Below, piece by piece: positions 27,620 to 38,052 of a stretch of 64,000 nt of DNA. Both the position numbers and the translations under genes were made by a program. Each line of letters opens with the position of its first letter. The stretch's first letter is position 1. The notes beneath the pieces are model-generated. The model made no database searches, had not been told where the DNA came from, and saw nothing but the letters and a program-made list of their open reading frames with translations. Source of the DNA: Photorhabdus noenieputensis (GTDB taxonomy: Bacteria; Pseudomonadota; Gammaproteobacteria; Enterobacterales; Enterobacteriaceae); the NCBI RefSeq assembly GCF_018448935.1, contig NZ_RCWC01000003.1:1-64000 (forward strand), written 5' to 3'.

Positions 27620-29586
27620 CAGTCGTTATCCTCCTTCGGACAGTGTGCAACAAACAAGGAACCGACACTGGCGGCAGCTTGCAAAATGACCGGATTCGCC
27701 GGACGCAATAAATCCCCGGGACTTCCCCCAGAGTTCAGATTAATAGATGGACCTTTGATATCGACACCATCAGCATGAATAACGATAAAGCTATTACCTA
27801 CTTTCAGACTGATTTTGTTGCCACCCTGCACCGTAATATCACCATTGGTATCGATACTGAGCATACCCTGAATTTTCTGTGCCACATTGCCGCCGGCCTG
27901 CAAAGTTTTGTCACCCTCAACCTGAACAACATAGTTCCCGATGGTTTTATGTTCCTGTTGCCCATCAACAGTGACTTTACGGTTATTGGCAATCACCAGT
28001 TCGTCATCATGGCCAATGCTGGTTGTACGGTTGTAATTAATTCGCTCATCCCGGGAATTAAGCACCTTAATCGCCAGATTCTTCTGAGCATGAATAAATA
28101 CCTCTTCCCGATCTTTTTCATCTTCAAATCTCAATTCATTAAAACCATCCCCTTTATGGGTTTTTGAACGAATTGACATTTGGGTTTTTGCCATCGGCAG
28201 GCGGTTAGGCACAACGTTAGTGGCATGATAGGTACGCCCAATAATAATTGGCTGATCTGGATCGCCATGCAGAAAATCCACCAGCACTTCCTGCCCCACT
28301 CGGGGGATAGCAATCATGCCCCAGCGATTACCAGCCCAAGCCTGACTGACTCTGATCCAACAAGAACTGTGGTCATTGAATTCGCCATAGAGATCCCAGG
28401 CAAACTGCACCCGCACACGCCCGTATTCATCACAGAAGATCTCTTCCCCCTCCGGGCCAACCACTGTCGCAATTTGCAGGCCGTCAATGCGCGGTTTGGG
28501 ATAAGGCGAGGGGCGCCATACCCGGTTGCGATCGCCAAAGGTGAAGCTGTTCGTTAAGGTCGTCCCCATTTCACCGAAACGGGATTCATCCGCCTGCGGC
28601 TGTCTACCGTAATGGCTGATTTTAATGACCAGCCACAGGGTATTAAATTGCTCTTTCGGATGATCAGTAAGCGTAAACCCTGATGCCGGTGCCAGAGCAA
28701 AACAGTCACTTTGTGCACGGCCAAACATAGCGTCAGTGCGGAGTGCTTCCAGACGATATTGACTCAGGCGCTCGCCATACTCATCTTTAAAGCGCCCGGG
28801 AAAATCATAGTAAGTGTAACTGGGTAAATCTGAACGCTGGTGATTAATTTGGCGTTCGTGATAGTAACAGTCAGCCCCCCACAGCGGATTTTTAAAAGTA
28901 CGATCCTTCAACACAATGTTGGCAATCCCGACCTGTTCACGCCAGCAGAATCGATTGATGCTGCATTGGCTTCCTGTAGCATCCAATTCTGGGTGATAGG
29001 GCAATGAAAATTTGTTATTTATCCGATGAGAATCAATGAAAATAATTATCGGTTCACCCCGCTCCTCAGTGAAATCGAAATAATAAAACATCCCTTCATC
29101 AGCCAATAAACGATGGAGAAACGCCAGATCACTCTCATCATATTGCACACAAAATTCCCGTTCAGGATGTTCATAACGCAATTGGCAATAGAAGTTTCTA
29201 ACGCCATTTTCTTTCAATAATATGTCAATAATTTCAGCCACAGATTGATGCTGAAAAATACGGGAATTAACTCGTAATCCCGCACGCCATAAAGCAGGTT
29301 GAATGGTCAAGGCATAATAACTGCGATGACGACCTGTCGTACTTTGTTCAAATTGAGTCACAATCCCAGTTATACTGCGCTCGGGTTTTCCATCACGATA
29401 AACGGTCAGTGTCGCAAAATTATCCAGAACATCAGCGAAATTAATATCCGGATCAGCACTGGTTAATATCGCCTCCAGACAAAATAACTCTGACAACGCT
29501 TCATCTAGAGTAAACTCCACCACAGCAAAAGTTTTCTCCGGGAGAGAGCCCGCAGTAAGTGTAAAAACCAGCCCTGAATCTGTCAT
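27619..29586 (-). CDS. vgrG: T6SS spike protein VgrG
   Basis: 655 residues with AGGAGG seven bases before the ATG. The N-terminal gp27-like part includes FTLDEALSELFCLEAILTS and LHRLLADEGMFYYFDF. The gp5-like needle has the family signature EIFCDEYGRVRVQFAWD, followed by CWIRVSQAWAGNRWGMIAIPRVGQEVLVDFLHGDPDQPIIIGR. The C-terminal beta-helix (about 480-640) has the repeated I.V.GN.....GN pattern. No extra C-terminal catalytic domain is visible, so it is a carrier. No T6SS sheath or membrane genes are in the window, so this is an orphan vgrG island relying on a core locus elsewhere. Confidence 0.97.
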   Translation of the reverse strand: MTDSGLVFTLTAGSLPEKTFAVVEFTLDEALSELFCLEAILTSADPDINFADVLDNFATLTVYRDGKPERSITGIVTQFEQSTTGRHRSYYALTIQPALWRAGLRVNSRIFQHQSVAEIIDILLKENGVRNFYCQLRYEHPEREFCVQYDESDLAFLHRLLADEGMFYYFDFTEERGEPIIIFIDSHRINNKFSLPYHPELDATGSQCSINRFCWREQVGIANIVLKDRTFKNPLWGADCYYHERQINHQRSDLPSYTYYDFPGRFKDEYGERLSQYRLEALRTDAMFGRAQSDCFALAPASGFTLTDHPKEQFNTLWLVIKISHYGRQPQADESRFGEMGTTLTNSFTFGDRNRVWRPSPYPKPRIDGLQIATVVGPEGEEIFCDEYGRVRVQFAWDLYGEFNDHSSCWIRVSQAWAGNRWGMIAIPRVGQEVLVDFLHGDPDQPIIIGRTYHATNVVPNRLPMAKTQMSIRSKTHKGDGFNELRFEDEKDREEVFIHAQKNLAIKVLNSRDERINYNRTTSIGHDDELVIANNRKVTVDGQQEHKTIGNYVVQVEGDKTLQAGGNVAQKIQGMLSIDTNGDITVQGGNKISLKVGNSFIVIHADGVDIKGPSINLNSGGSPGDLLRPANPVILQAAASVGSLFVAHCPKEDND

Positions 29587-29884
29587 GACATTCCTCCTGA
29601 TAGCAGGAGGTCGAGACTCAGGAAGTTAAACAGATCATGTAAAACAACCATAATTCCACCCTCTTTTACTTAAATGATTACCGAATATATTCACCGGTAG
29701 ATTCACTAACCAAACTTTTCTCTGTTCAACATATGAACGGGAGAGTAGAAGATGGAAGAAATAATCAACTTATTTTTTTGAAATAACGACATTTTATTCT
29801 AATCAAAAAGGCGGGTTTTGGTGGGAAATTTTAATATGTTGAATGAGTTACGTTAAAATGAATCATAATGATTTGATTTATCAA

Positions 29885-29957
29885 AATCGCTGGCCCGAAT
29901 CAGAAATGCAAATGAAAGAGCAAACCGAATTAACGTAATAGCTCAAACGATATGCCT
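29885..29957 (-). repeat. remnant copy of flgL 3' end
   Basis: The segment AAATCGCTGG...AAACCGAATTAACG.AATA.CTCAAAC...ATGCCTTT matches 30709-30790, which is the flgL terminator region plus its last ~10 codons. Several bases differ and the hairpin's second arm is not kept. It lies next to a MITE. Between the two copies sits the 107-aa gene at 30263. The rest of 29587-30262 is AT-rich and gene-free. Confidence 0.7.
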
Positions 29958-29964
29958 TTTCTTT

Positions 29965-30091
29965 TATACCCGTCATCTTTCAAGTTGCCTCTTTGTTGGC
30001 TGCACTTTCTAACCCCGGTCACATCGTTATCTATGCTCCCGGGGATTCGCTCCCTTGCCGTCGCGATGCATCTTGAAATCCATTGGGTATA
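29965..30091 (+). repeat. MITE-like repeat, full copy
   Basis: 127 bp from TATACCC to GGGTATA. It has CTTTCAAGTTGCCTC near the left end, a core with TATGCTCCCGGGGATTCGC, and GCATCTTGAAATCCATTG before the right end. It is the best reference copy in the window; related copies or ends are at 3389, 10297, 16128, 16445, 19260 and 54528. Confidence 0.85.
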
Positions 30092-30262
30092 TGCTTATTA
30101 AATTAGCATTCAAATACAATAAATTCATTTATATTATTCCTTTTACATCACTGATAAATTTCAATATTTAACTGTCATGGGAAAGTGTTAAGTTAAATTT
30201 CGCAAATAAGATTATCTGTACTATATGTAAAATAATAATCGTCATGATAAGGAAACAATAAA

Positions 30263-30586
30263 ATGAGACTGATATATATAAACTCTAATCAAACCTATGA
30301 GGTTTATACTGGTGGAAGTATAATTATGCCCACTATTCGCTACCCTAGTTTTAATATAAAAAACAATGGCCCAGCAACTATTAGGGCAATAAATTACTGG
30401 TCACCTCCATTCGGAAGTTATAATCAGTATGCTTTTATCGATATTTTACCCGGTGAAACTAAGTTTGTCCAAAAACTGCCAAACCCGGTTTATTTCTATA
30501 AAGTGGAAGTTATTAATCTCAATAATTACCTACACGCAGAAGTTGAAATTACTGATTTCTACCCAAGTCCACATCCGGCACTTTAA
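30263..30586 (+). CDS. small protein of unknown function
   Basis: 107 residues with an AAGGA site upstream of the ATG. It is rich in Tyr, Asn, Pro and Ile and appears all-beta (YNQYAFIDILPGETKFVQKLP; VYFYKVEVINLNNYLHAEVEI). There is no signal peptide or membrane segment. I do not recognise the family. Orientation is opposite to both neighbours. It sits between the true flgL end and a remnant second copy of that end, so it was probably acquired. Codon use and spacing make it a plausible real gene. Confidence 0.6.
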   Translation: MRLIYINSNQTYEVYTGGSIIMPTIRYPSFNIKNNGPATIRAINYWSPPFGSYNQYAFIDILPGETKFVQKLPNPVYFYKVEVINLNNYLHAEVEITDFYPSPHPAL

Positions 30587-30710
30587 GCTTCAACAATATA
30601 TTTTTTAATATGATTTTTTATTTCAGTATATATTTAACTGCGAAAAAACGGAGAACAGAGAACAGGATTATTTAAATAATAAATAATTATGCAGGATATT
30701 TAATTGAGAA

Positions 30711-30736
30711 AATCGCTGGTCTGAAAACCAGCGATT
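30711..30736 (-). terminator. terminator of flgKL
   Basis: Stem AATCGCTGG / CCAGCGATT with an eight-base loop, 22 bp after the flgL stop, followed on the minus strand by TTTCTC. Confidence 0.75.
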
Positions 30737-30758
30737 AATATAAATAAGGAAAACCGAA

Positions 30759-31724
30759 TTAACGAAATATCTCAAACAACGACATGCCTTTCATATCAGC
30801 AAATGTCTTATACGATGCTTGAAGTACAGCTTGTTGTTGATAATAATTCGAAATCGCTGAGTTCCATTCTACGTCAACCAGTTGACTCAAACGGCTTTTA
30901 TTCGCCAGGCTGCGTTCTGCCCCCAAGCTATCTAAGTCTTCTATTTCTCTCAGTTGTAAACCCAATACCGATTCCACCGAAGAGATATTATTCAACGCGT
31001 TGCGAGCGCCGCGGTTAGCTTTATTCAACAATTCCAGCGCATCATCACGACTCTTTTGATCTGCTTCGGTAAATGGTGTTTTCAATGACTGAATCGCCAT
31101 GTCTATGGTTTTAAATATATCAGATTCACTCGATTTGCCATCCGGCTCTTTTATCGGATTACTGGTAGACGAAAGAAAGACCTGCGCCCCGGTATGTCCA
31201 ATAATCATAGAGCGGTTGCTATCCACTTTCTGAGTCATTTCCTCAGAGCCACCTCGATAGCTAACTGTACCGCTTGTACTCTCATCAAAAGGCTTCACAT
31301 CCGTTTTATAACCAGCAAAAATATAGCGGCCATTACCATCGGTGGTGTTACCCAAATTCACTAGTTGTTCTTTAAACCCTGTCAGTTGAATAGCCAACGA
31401 GTTACGATCTTCGTCACTCAATACACCGTTTACTGTGGCTACCAAACTTTCATGAATATCTTGAACCACACCGACAGCTTTGGATACCACACTCAATTGC
31501 ATGGAAATCGCGTTCTTAGCAAACGAGCGAGCTGTTATATATTGCTGGTTCTGAGCTTCAGCTTGAGCAACCATGACACCCTGAGATGCCGCCATCGGAT
31601 CATCGGATGGATTTATCACCCGCTGACCACTGGATAACTGTGCTCCCTGCTGCATCCATTTCGACTGAGCAGTAGTGATACTCGTCATTTTCTGATCGTA
31701 CAATATATTGGTACTTACGCGCAC
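30759..31724 (-). CDS. flgL: hook-filament junction protein FlgL (HAP3)
   Basis: 321 residues, close to the E. coli length (317). FlgL forms the second junction ring between hook and filament. The flagellin-like N-terminal helices (MRVSTNILYDQKM, GQRVINPSDDPMAA) and C-terminal helix (SNYYQQQAVLQASYKTFADMKGMSLFE) pack as in flagellin. It is 74 bp downstream of flgK and shares its sigma-28 promoter. Confidence 0.96.
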   Translation of the reverse strand: MRVSTNILYDQKMTSITTAQSKWMQQGAQLSSGQRVINPSDDPMAASQGVMVAQAEAQNQQYITARSFAKNAISMQLSVVSKAVGVVQDIHESLVATVNGVLSDEDRNSLAIQLTGFKEQLVNLGNTTDGNGRYIFAGYKTDVKPFDESTSGTVSYRGGSEEMTQKVDSNRSMIIGHTGAQVFLSSTSNPIKEPDGKSSESDIFKTIDMAIQSLKTPFTEADQKSRDDALELLNKANRGARNALNNISSVESVLGLQLREIEDLDSLGAERSLANKSRLSQLVDVEWNSAISNYYQQQAVLQASYKTFADMKGMSLFEIFR

Positions 31725-31798
31725 AATTTCATTCCTTTTAAATATTCAGCTAAATGCCTAAGATATCTCAGGCTATTTTTTATTAAATGGCACGTTTA

Positions 31799-33442
31799 TT
31801 AGCGACGGAGTTCCAAAATAGCATTAAATAGCGTTGTAGCAGTCTGGATAACTTGCGCATTGGCCAGATAATATTGCTGTAAGTTTTGTAATGCGCCATA
31901 TTCTTCATCTACGTTGACGCCGGAAACCGATTGCTGTTCAGCGTAAAGTTGTTTAGTAATATTATTCTGAGTTTCTAAATCAACATTCGCCGTGCTGGTC
32001 TGGTTACCAACAGTACTGACCATCGAAGCATAAGCACCAGAAAATGATGCTTTCCCCTCCACCAATTTTTTGTTCTGCAATTCAATGAGTTTTTTAGCAT
32101 TGACGTTATCACTCGCCCCACCATCGTTAGCACCGGCAGCCGCCAATTGCGATGCATCTTTAATATTAACCGCCATATTGCCAATAACACCATTGACCGC
32201 TTTTAGTGTATATCGATCGTTTTCTTTTGCATCGGTTGGATCAACTTCAATTTTTAATCCATCAAATTCCAGTGTATTACCTGTTACTTTGGCAGCTATA
32301 TCCGCCTTATCAGAGGCACGCTGGATTTTCCAATTAGCCCCATCGTAGCTAATATGATAATCACTGGCTTTTACCACTGAGGTATCTGTATATTCCACGT
32401 TAAAATTAGCAGAACCTTTATTTTTACTATTGGCAATCACATCCGGGTTATTAAATGTGAAGAAATCTTCACCCGGTTTGCCTTTTAAATCAAAACCAGC
32501 ACGATGAACCTGATTAAATTGATCGCCCAATACCAACGCTAATTGGTTTAACTGATTACGGGAATTATCCAGCACTTCACTACGCGCCCGTAATGTGCCG
32601 CCCAATTGCCCTTTATTAATGAATTTTTCATCAATCTCAACAACATCACCAAAACCACGATCATAACCTAATGTAATGCGACTGCTGTCCGCATTGGATG
32701 AAATCGCTTCTACTCGGTAAGCAGTTGTTCCCTGAACCAGTGTCAATCCCCCGGCAAAAGAGACATTGTAAGAATCGCTATCCTGCTGAATCACACTCAC
32801 GCCAACCAGTTTATTCAGTTCATTGACCAATTGATCACGCTGGTCCAGTAATGCATTCGGCTCAGCACTACCACCGCCTCTCATACGGGTAATTTCACCA
32901 TTGAGTTTAGCAATTTGCTGCGCATAGGTATTAATAGACTCAGCCGAATTAGCTATTCCCCGATTAATGTTATTTTCCATTTTACGCAGGAAAGCATCCG
33001 CACTTTGCAACTGGTTTACCAGCCCCTTTGATTTACCAATCGCTGTCGTTCTGGCTGCATCATCTTCCGCATTACTGACAACATTTTGTAAACTGGTAAA
33101 GAAGTCATCAATGGTGTTTGACAGGTTATTCGCTTTGTCTGCCAGCAAATTATCGATCTGGGAAATTTGCTGAGAATAAGTGGTTAATTCACCTTGTTTC
33201 GCCCGCGCCTCAGACAATTGTTGATTAATGAATTCATTATATTGACGGTTAATACTGGTGACAGTAACACCATTTCCAATAAAGCCAACGGACGTCATCG
33301 TGCCACCGTTTTGATTGACAACTGTCGATTGCCGGTTATAACCAGGAACTTTGGAATTCGCGAGGTTATTACCCACGGTTCCCAGAGCAATTTGAGCAGC
33401 TTGCAGGCCACTCATCGCGGTATTAATAAGACTGTTGGACAT
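31799..33442 (-). CDS. flgK: hook-associated protein FlgK (HAP1)
   Basis: 547 residues, matching enterobacterial FlgK. It forms the first hook-filament junction ring. The N-terminal rod-type motif is MSGLQAAQIALGTVGNNLANSKVPGYNRQ. The C-terminus has the conserved VSGVNVDEEYGALQNLQQYYLANAQVI and LFNAILELR. The middle is variable. A sigma-28-type promoter lies 102 bp upstream. Confidence 0.97.
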   Translation of the reverse strand: MSNSLINTAMSGLQAAQIALGTVGNNLANSKVPGYNRQSTVVNQNGGTMTSVGFIGNGVTVTSINRQYNEFINQQLSEARAKQGELTTYSQQISQIDNLLADKANNLSNTIDDFFTSLQNVVSNAEDDAARTTAIGKSKGLVNQLQSADAFLRKMENNINRGIANSAESINTYAQQIAKLNGEITRMRGGGSAEPNALLDQRDQLVNELNKLVGVSVIQQDSDSYNVSFAGGLTLVQGTTAYRVEAISSNADSSRITLGYDRGFGDVVEIDEKFINKGQLGGTLRARSEVLDNSRNQLNQLALVLGDQFNQVHRAGFDLKGKPGEDFFTFNNPDVIANSKNKGSANFNVEYTDTSVVKASDYHISYDGANWKIQRASDKADIAAKVTGNTLEFDGLKIEVDPTDAKENDRYTLKAVNGVIGNMAVNIKDASQLAAAGANDGGASDNVNAKKLIELQNKKLVEGKASFSGAYASMVSTVGNQTSTANVDLETQNNITKQLYAEQQSVSGVNVDEEYGALQNLQQYYLANAQVIQTATTLFNAILELRR

Positions 33443-33543
33443 CAGAAGATCCTTTTACGTTTTATTTATGTCTCCGCTAGTGGGTGGCGGCAAACAATCT
33501 TTCAGATAACTAAAAATAAAAACAATGTCTGAACTGTTTTAAT

Positions 33544-33570
33544 TTATCGGCTGAGTTCAATAAAACTTGA
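33544..33570 (-). promoter_or_regulatory. sigma-28 (FliA) promoter of flgKL
   Basis: On the minus strand, TCAAGTTT, an 11-base spacer and GCCGATAA agree with the consensus TAAAGTTT-N11-GCCGATAA (15 of 16 bases). It lies between flgJ and flgK and faces flgK. Confidence 0.88.
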
Positions 33571-33582
33571 GCAAAATAGCGA

Positions 33583-34524
33583 TCAGAATAGTTTACTCAA
33601 ATCGTAGCTATATGCTTTCACCGCCTGTTCTCCCGCACCTTTTAGCTGTTGAATAACTGAGACCAGTTTTTTCGCATATCCGGGATCGGTCGCATAACCT
33701 GCCTGTTGTAAGGAATAAGCCCCTTGCTCAGCGGTAGCAGAGCGTGCAACGTTGGCGTAACGGGGACTCTCTGTCAGTAATTTGACGTAATCCTCAATCG
33801 CTTCCACGTAAGAGCCATAAACACGGAAGTTATCTTTCATTTTCTGCGGCTCACCGTCGATATATTCTGTGGTCAGGATATTGGTTACCGGCCCTTTCCA
33901 ACCTTTACCCGCTTTAATGCCAAACAGATTATGACTTGGCTTACCATCAGCGGTCAGAATCTCTCTTTGTCCCCAACCAGATTCTAATGCGGCCTGAGCA
34001 ATAATCAGCAAATGAGGAATACCACTGCGTTGGCTAGCTATCCGGGCAGGAGCTGAGAGCGTAGAGACAAAATTCGTACTGTTCAGCGGCAGCGGTTTAG
34101 GCACCGTCTCGGGTTTCGGTACCGTTCGACGGATAAATTGTTCAAGCGCCTGCCTTGGCAAGGTTTGCAAAACTTCGTTATCCAGCGTCATGGGTACCTT
34201 ACCCGCCATTTCGGCAGGGGTAGTTTTAGCGCTAGCAAGCTGCTTGAGCATCATATCGGCAAAACCTAACCCCTTCTGAGCAATATTCTGCGCGATTTGT
34301 TGATCGTATATCGAAGTATAGAGGCGTGTCTGTTCACTGCTCAACATGCCATCTTTAGGCAGAGATGAACGCATACTTTTCAGCATCATCTGAACAAAAA
34401 GCCCTTCCATTTGTTGGGCTACTTGCCGTAGCCCCTGTTGTGGATCTTTTGCCAGATTGGATTTTAATGTGTTAACCGACTGTACATCATAAGCCGCACC
34501 GGGCAGGGTTAAAAAATCACTCAT
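33583..34524 (-). CDS. flgJ: peptidoglycan hydrolase/rod-cap protein FlgJ
   Basis: 313 residues from ATG 34524 ([13 protein letters not shown]), the exact E. coli length; a start at 34554 would overlap flgI more. The N-terminal rod-scaffold domain includes QMEGLFVQMMLKSMRSSLP. The C-terminal glucosaminidase domain has AALESGWGQREI, SHNLFGIKAGKGWKG and the catalytic Glu in ALESGWG. FlgJ opens the peptidoglycan for the rod. The start overlaps the flgI stop by one base. Confidence 0.97.
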   Translation of the reverse strand: MSDFLTLPGAAYDVQSVNTLKSNLAKDPQQGLRQVAQQMEGLFVQMMLKSMRSSLPKDGMLSSEQTRLYTSIYDQQIAQNIAQKGLGFADMMLKQLASAKTTPAEMAGKVPMTLDNEVLQTLPRQALEQFIRRTVPKPETVPKPLPLNSTNFVSTLSAPARIASQRSGIPHLLIIAQAALESGWGQREILTADGKPSHNLFGIKAGKGWKGPVTNILTTEYIDGEPQKMKDNFRVYGSYVEAIEDYVKLLTESPRYANVARSATAEQGAYSLQQAGYATDPGYAKKLVSVIQQLKGAGEQAVKAYSYDLSKLF

Positions 34525-35633
34525 CAAATGATCTCCAGCTTCGCCCGCAGACAACCCGCACTTTCCATTGCCTGTAAGATTGACATTAAATCATTCGGGG
34601 TCGCACCCAATGCGTTCAATGCTTGAATAACATGGCTCAAATTTGCACTGGCGTTAACCTGCTGCAACGCCCCATTTTGTTCACGGACAGCAACTGTCGG
34701 ATTACGGGTAACAACGGTACTGCCACCGGCTAACGGTGTATTTGGCTGACTAACAACCACCGGATTATCAACAATGACCGAAAGATTTCCTTGAGCAACC
34801 GCGCAGCTATCCAGCATGACATTGCGGTTCATCACGACAGAGCCGGTGCGAGAGTTGATAATCACTTTGGCATCGCCGACATCAACACGGACAGTCAGGT
34901 TCTGCACATGGGCGAGAAATTTAACCTGCTCACTTTTATCTCTCGGCATACGCAATTGTACTGTGCGGGCATCCAGCGGCGTTGCCGTTCCCGTTCCACC
35001 CATACGATTGATGGTATCGCTGATTTGCTGCGCCAGTGTGAAGTCTTCGTTATTTAATTGAAGATTCAGTATGCCATTTTCACCGAACTGGGTAGGTAAT
35101 TCGCGTTCAATCACTGCACCGTTACTAATCCGACCACCCGCAAGCTGATTGACTTTTACACTACTTCCCCCCGCGCTGGCACCGGCACCACCAACCAAAA
35201 TATTACCCTGCGCCAGAGCATAGACCTGATTATCCACACCTTTTAGTGGTGTCATCAACAAAGTACCACCACGTAAGCTTTTAGCATTCCCCAGTGAGGA
35301 AACCACTACGTCAATATTCTGCCCGGCACGGCCAAACGGCGGTAACTTCGCGGTGACCATCACGGCAGCCACGTTTTTCAACTGCATATTGGTTCCCGGA
35401 GGAACGGTAATCCCCAATTGGGATAACATGTTGCTTAAACTTTGGGTGGTAAATGGCGTCTGAGTCGTCTGGTCACCGGTTCCATCCAACCCAACCACTA
35501 ATCCATAACCAATCAACGCATTTTCCCGTACTCCTTGAACCGTGGTGAGATCACGAATACGTTCCGCTGATACCGTCGTTGTCACCAGAGTCAGCAATAC
35601 AAGAAGAAGGCTGACAGCAAATTGTTTTATCAT
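34524..35633 (-). CDS. flgI: flagellar P-ring protein FlgI
   Basis: 369 residues from the second ATG (35633), which has AGGGG at good distance; the ATG at 35639 overlaps that site. A signal peptide ([22 protein letters not shown]) exports it to the periplasm, where it forms the P ring around the rod in the peptidoglycan. The mature part starts [32 protein letters not shown], and the C-terminus has the [23 protein letters not shown] pattern. Confidence 0.97.
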   Translation of the reverse strand: MIKQFAVSLLLVLLTLVTTTVSAERIRDLTTVQGVRENALIGYGLVVGLDGTGDQTTQTPFTTQSLSNMLSQLGITVPPGTNMQLKNVAAVMVTAKLPPFGRAGQNIDVVVSSLGNAKSLRGGTLLMTPLKGVDNQVYALAQGNILVGGAGASAGGSSVKVNQLAGGRISNGAVIERELPTQFGENGILNLQLNNEDFTLAQQISDTINRMGGTGTATPLDARTVQLRMPRDKSEQVKFLAHVQNLTVRVDVGDAKVIINSRTGSVVMNRNVMLDSCAVAQGNLSVIVDNPVVVSQPNTPLAGGSTVVTRNPTVAVREQNGALQQVNASANLSHVIQALNALGATPNDLMSILQAMESAGCLRAKLEII

Positions 35634-35645
35634 AACCATCCCCTG

Positions 35646-36398
35646 TTAAAATGGTGCGACATTCAGGAAGAAACGCTGTAACCACCCCATGTTTTGCGCT
35701 TCATTGATATAGCCATTGCCCACATATTCAATGCGGGCATCAGCGACCTGATTGGAGCTGACAGTATTATTAGCATTAATTGTCCGTGGGTTAACGACAC
35801 CGGAGAAACGAATAAATTCGGTTCCCTGATTGATAGCAATCTGCTTTTCACCGACCACATGTAAATTGCCATTTGCCAGTAACTGATCGACCGTCACGGT
35901 AATCGTTCCTCTGAAAGTATTATTCGCATTAGCGCCGCCTTTCCCACCAAAAGTATTGTCAGCTTCCATATCCAGATCGGTTTTATCTCCACCAATTAGC
36001 CCTTTCAGGAAACGGGGAGTCAGTGCTGCGGAAAACGTGTTTTTTCCATTACGGCTGGCATTGGCCGAAGAGTTCTTACTGGCGCTGACATTTTCCTGCA
36101 ATGTGATCGTCAGGGTATCGCCAATATTTCGGGGTCGGCGATCTTCAAATAGCGGCTGATAACCATAATAAACTGGCTGTACTACTTGAAAAATAGCGCC
36201 ATTAGGGACTGGCGCGGTTGCCGCAGAAGGTGCTGCGGTGGTTGCTCCCTCAACCAGGGGTTTTTGCGGTATATACGCACAGCCCGTTAGTGACAATACC
36301 GCCAGTGCTATACTACAACGCCATTTATGCGCCACATTTTTCCGTAAATGGCGGAACTGACAAACGGCGCTGGTCTCGGCAACAGCCATTGTATCCAT
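35646..36398 (-). CDS. flgH: flagellar L-ring lipoprotein FlgH
   Basis: 250 residues from the first ATG, slightly longer than E. coli (232), mainly in front of the signal sequence; ATG 36389 is an alternative. The lipobox is LSLTGC with Cys40 as the lipidated residue. FlgH forms the L ring in the outer membrane. Conserved parts are [28 protein letters not shown] and the end [23 protein letters not shown] strong hairpin precedes it after flgG. Confidence 0.96.
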   Translation of the reverse strand: MDTMAVAETSAVCQFRHLRKNVAHKWRCSIALAVLSLTGCAYIPQKPLVEGATTAAPSAATAPVPNGAIFQVVQPVYYGYQPLFEDRRPRNIGDTLTITLQENVSASKNSSANASRNGKNTFSAALTPRFLKGLIGGDKTDLDMEADNTFGGKGGANANNTFRGTITVTVDQLLANGNLHVVGEKQIAINQGTEFIRFSGVVNPRTINANNTVSSNQVADARIEYVGNGYINEAQNMGWLQRFFLNVAPF

Positions 36399-36428
36399 CT
36401 TCGATACTCTTAATTTATCCCTGAATAA

Positions 36429-36451
36429 CGGGGAAACTGAGTGTTTCCCCG
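36429..36451 (-). terminator. intercistronic hairpin between flgG and flgH
   Basis: Perfect 9-bp stem CGGGGAAAC / GTTTCCCCG with a five-base loop. No T-run follows, so it may be an attenuator, a processing or stability element, rather than a full terminator. Confidence 0.55.
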
Positions 36452-36472
36452 CGGTTCTGATTGACGATTAGG

Positions 36473-37255
36473 TTATAACTGAGTCAGTTTTTGTAGCATC
36501 TGATCAGACGTCGACACCGCCTTAGTGTTAACTTCATAAGCACGCTGAGTCTGAATCATATTGACCAATTCTTCCGCGATATTGACGTTAGATGTTTCGA
36601 CATATTTATGCTGGAGCAACCCTGCGCCATTGATTCCCGGTGTATTTTCAATCGGTACGCCAGAGCTGCTAGTCTCTACATAAAGGTTTTCACCAATACT
36701 TTCTAACCCACTCTCATTGATGAAAGTCGTCAGGGTAAATTGACCTATTTGCTGAGATGCAGATTGCCCCTGTACTTTCACACTGACAATACCATCACTG
36801 CTTATGGCGAGGTCCGTCGCATTATCAGGAATAGTAATGGTAGGGAAGATCAAAAAACCGTTAGCAGTCGTCAACTGCCCGTTTTGATCTTCCTGAAATG
36901 AACCGTCACGGGTATAGGCGCTGGTACCATCAGGTAACTGAACCTGAAAGAAACCCTTTCCTCTAATAGCAACATTATGGCTGTTATTAGTTTCAGATAA
37001 GTTTCCCTGACTATGTATACGTTCTGTTGCTACCGGGCGCACCCCAGTACCTATCTGTAAACCAGAAGGCAGGCGGGTTTGCTCCGATGACATCGCCCCC
37101 GGTTGACGAATGTTCTGGTAAAGTAGATCTTCAAAAACGGCACGCTGGCGTTTAAAACCATTGGTGCTGACGTTTGCCAAGTTGTTGGCAATCACATCCA
37201 TATTGGTTTGCTGAGCATCCAGCCCAGTTTTAGCAATCCATAATGATCGGATCAT
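36473..37255 (-). CDS. flgG: distal rod protein FlgG
   Basis: 260 residues, the E. coli length. It has the N-terminal rod motif [29 protein letters not shown], the Flg_bb core and the C-terminal [26 protein letters not shown]. FlgG builds the distal rod. It lies 23 bp after flgF in the flgB-J operon. Confidence 0.98.
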   Translation of the reverse strand: MIRSLWIAKTGLDAQQTNMDVIANNLANVSTNGFKRQRAVFEDLLYQNIRQPGAMSSEQTRLPSGLQIGTGVRPVATERIHSQGNLSETNNSHNVAIRGKGFFQVQLPDGTSAYTRDGSFQEDQNGQLTTANGFLIFPTITIPDNATDLAISSDGIVSVKVQGQSASQQIGQFTLTTFINESGLESIGENLYVETSSSGVPIENTPGINGAGLLQHKYVETSNVNIAEELVNMIQTQRAYEVNTKAVSTSDQMLQKLTQL

Positions 37256-37278
37256 CGGTTTTATCCTCTGTGTCTAAA

Positions 37279-38034
37279 TCAACTCATTGCTAATAGCTGA
37301 TTAGCACGTTGTGCATTTTCATCTGAGCTATGGATGACTTTCATCTGCATTTCAAAACGGCGGGCATTGGCAATCATGCTCACCATGCTTTCCATTGGGC
37401 TGACGTTACTTCCTTCAAGCACACCGGGCATTAATTTCACCTCATCACTGGCTGGCAAGACATCACCCTGTAACTCTTGCGCCTGTTCCGTCATGTGAAA
37501 AAGGCCATCATCACCACGGACTAGCTGATCGCTCTCCGGTTTCACCATTTTTAATCTGCCAAGTTGCCCCAACTGTGTTGGCGGATCACCAGGAATCAGG
37601 GCAGATATAGAACCATCCGTCGCCAGGGTTAACTCAGCCTGTGGCGGAATATTGATCGGGCCGTTGTCCCCCATCAACAAGTTACCTTGGACGGTTAACT
37701 GACCTTCCGCTGAAATCTGAATGCTGCCGTTACGTGTATAAGCCTCAGAACCATCTTCAAGCTGAACCGCCAGATATCCCCCTTGCCCAATCGCCGCATC
37801 CAACGGACGAGAGGTATAGTTCATCGGCCCCTGACGATTGTCAGAACCCGGCGTTGAAGCCACAATCAAAGTGCGGGTATTAAAAGCAGCCCCTTCAACA
37901 GGCACCGCTCGCAAAGCAGCCAGTTGCGCCTTAAAACCCGGCGTCGATGCATTAGCCAGGTTATTTGCCGTCACTGCCTGATGTTCTAGTGTCTGACGAG
38001 CACCGCCCATTGCGGTATAAATGACATGATCCAT
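37279..38034 (-). CDS. flgF: proximal rod protein FlgF
   Basis: 251 residues, the E. coli length. The N-terminus has MDHVIYTAMGGARQTLEHQAVTANNLANASTPGFKA and the C-terminus LEGSNVSPMESMVSMIANARRFEMQMK. FlgF is a minor rod protein. It is placed between flgE and flgG as in all enterobacteria. Confidence 0.98.
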   Translation of the reverse strand: MDHVIYTAMGGARQTLEHQAVTANNLANASTPGFKAQLAALRAVPVEGAAFNTRTLIVASTPGSDNRQGPMNYTSRPLDAAIGQGGYLAVQLEDGSEAYTRNGSIQISAEGQLTVQGNLLMGDNGPINIPPQAELTLATDGSISALIPGDPPTQLGQLGRLKMVKPESDQLVRGDDGLFHMTEQAQELQGDVLPASDEVKLMPGVLEGSNVSPMESMVSMIANARRFEMQMKVIHSSDENAQRANQLLAMS

Positions 38035-38052
38035 AATGCTATCCTGAAACTA

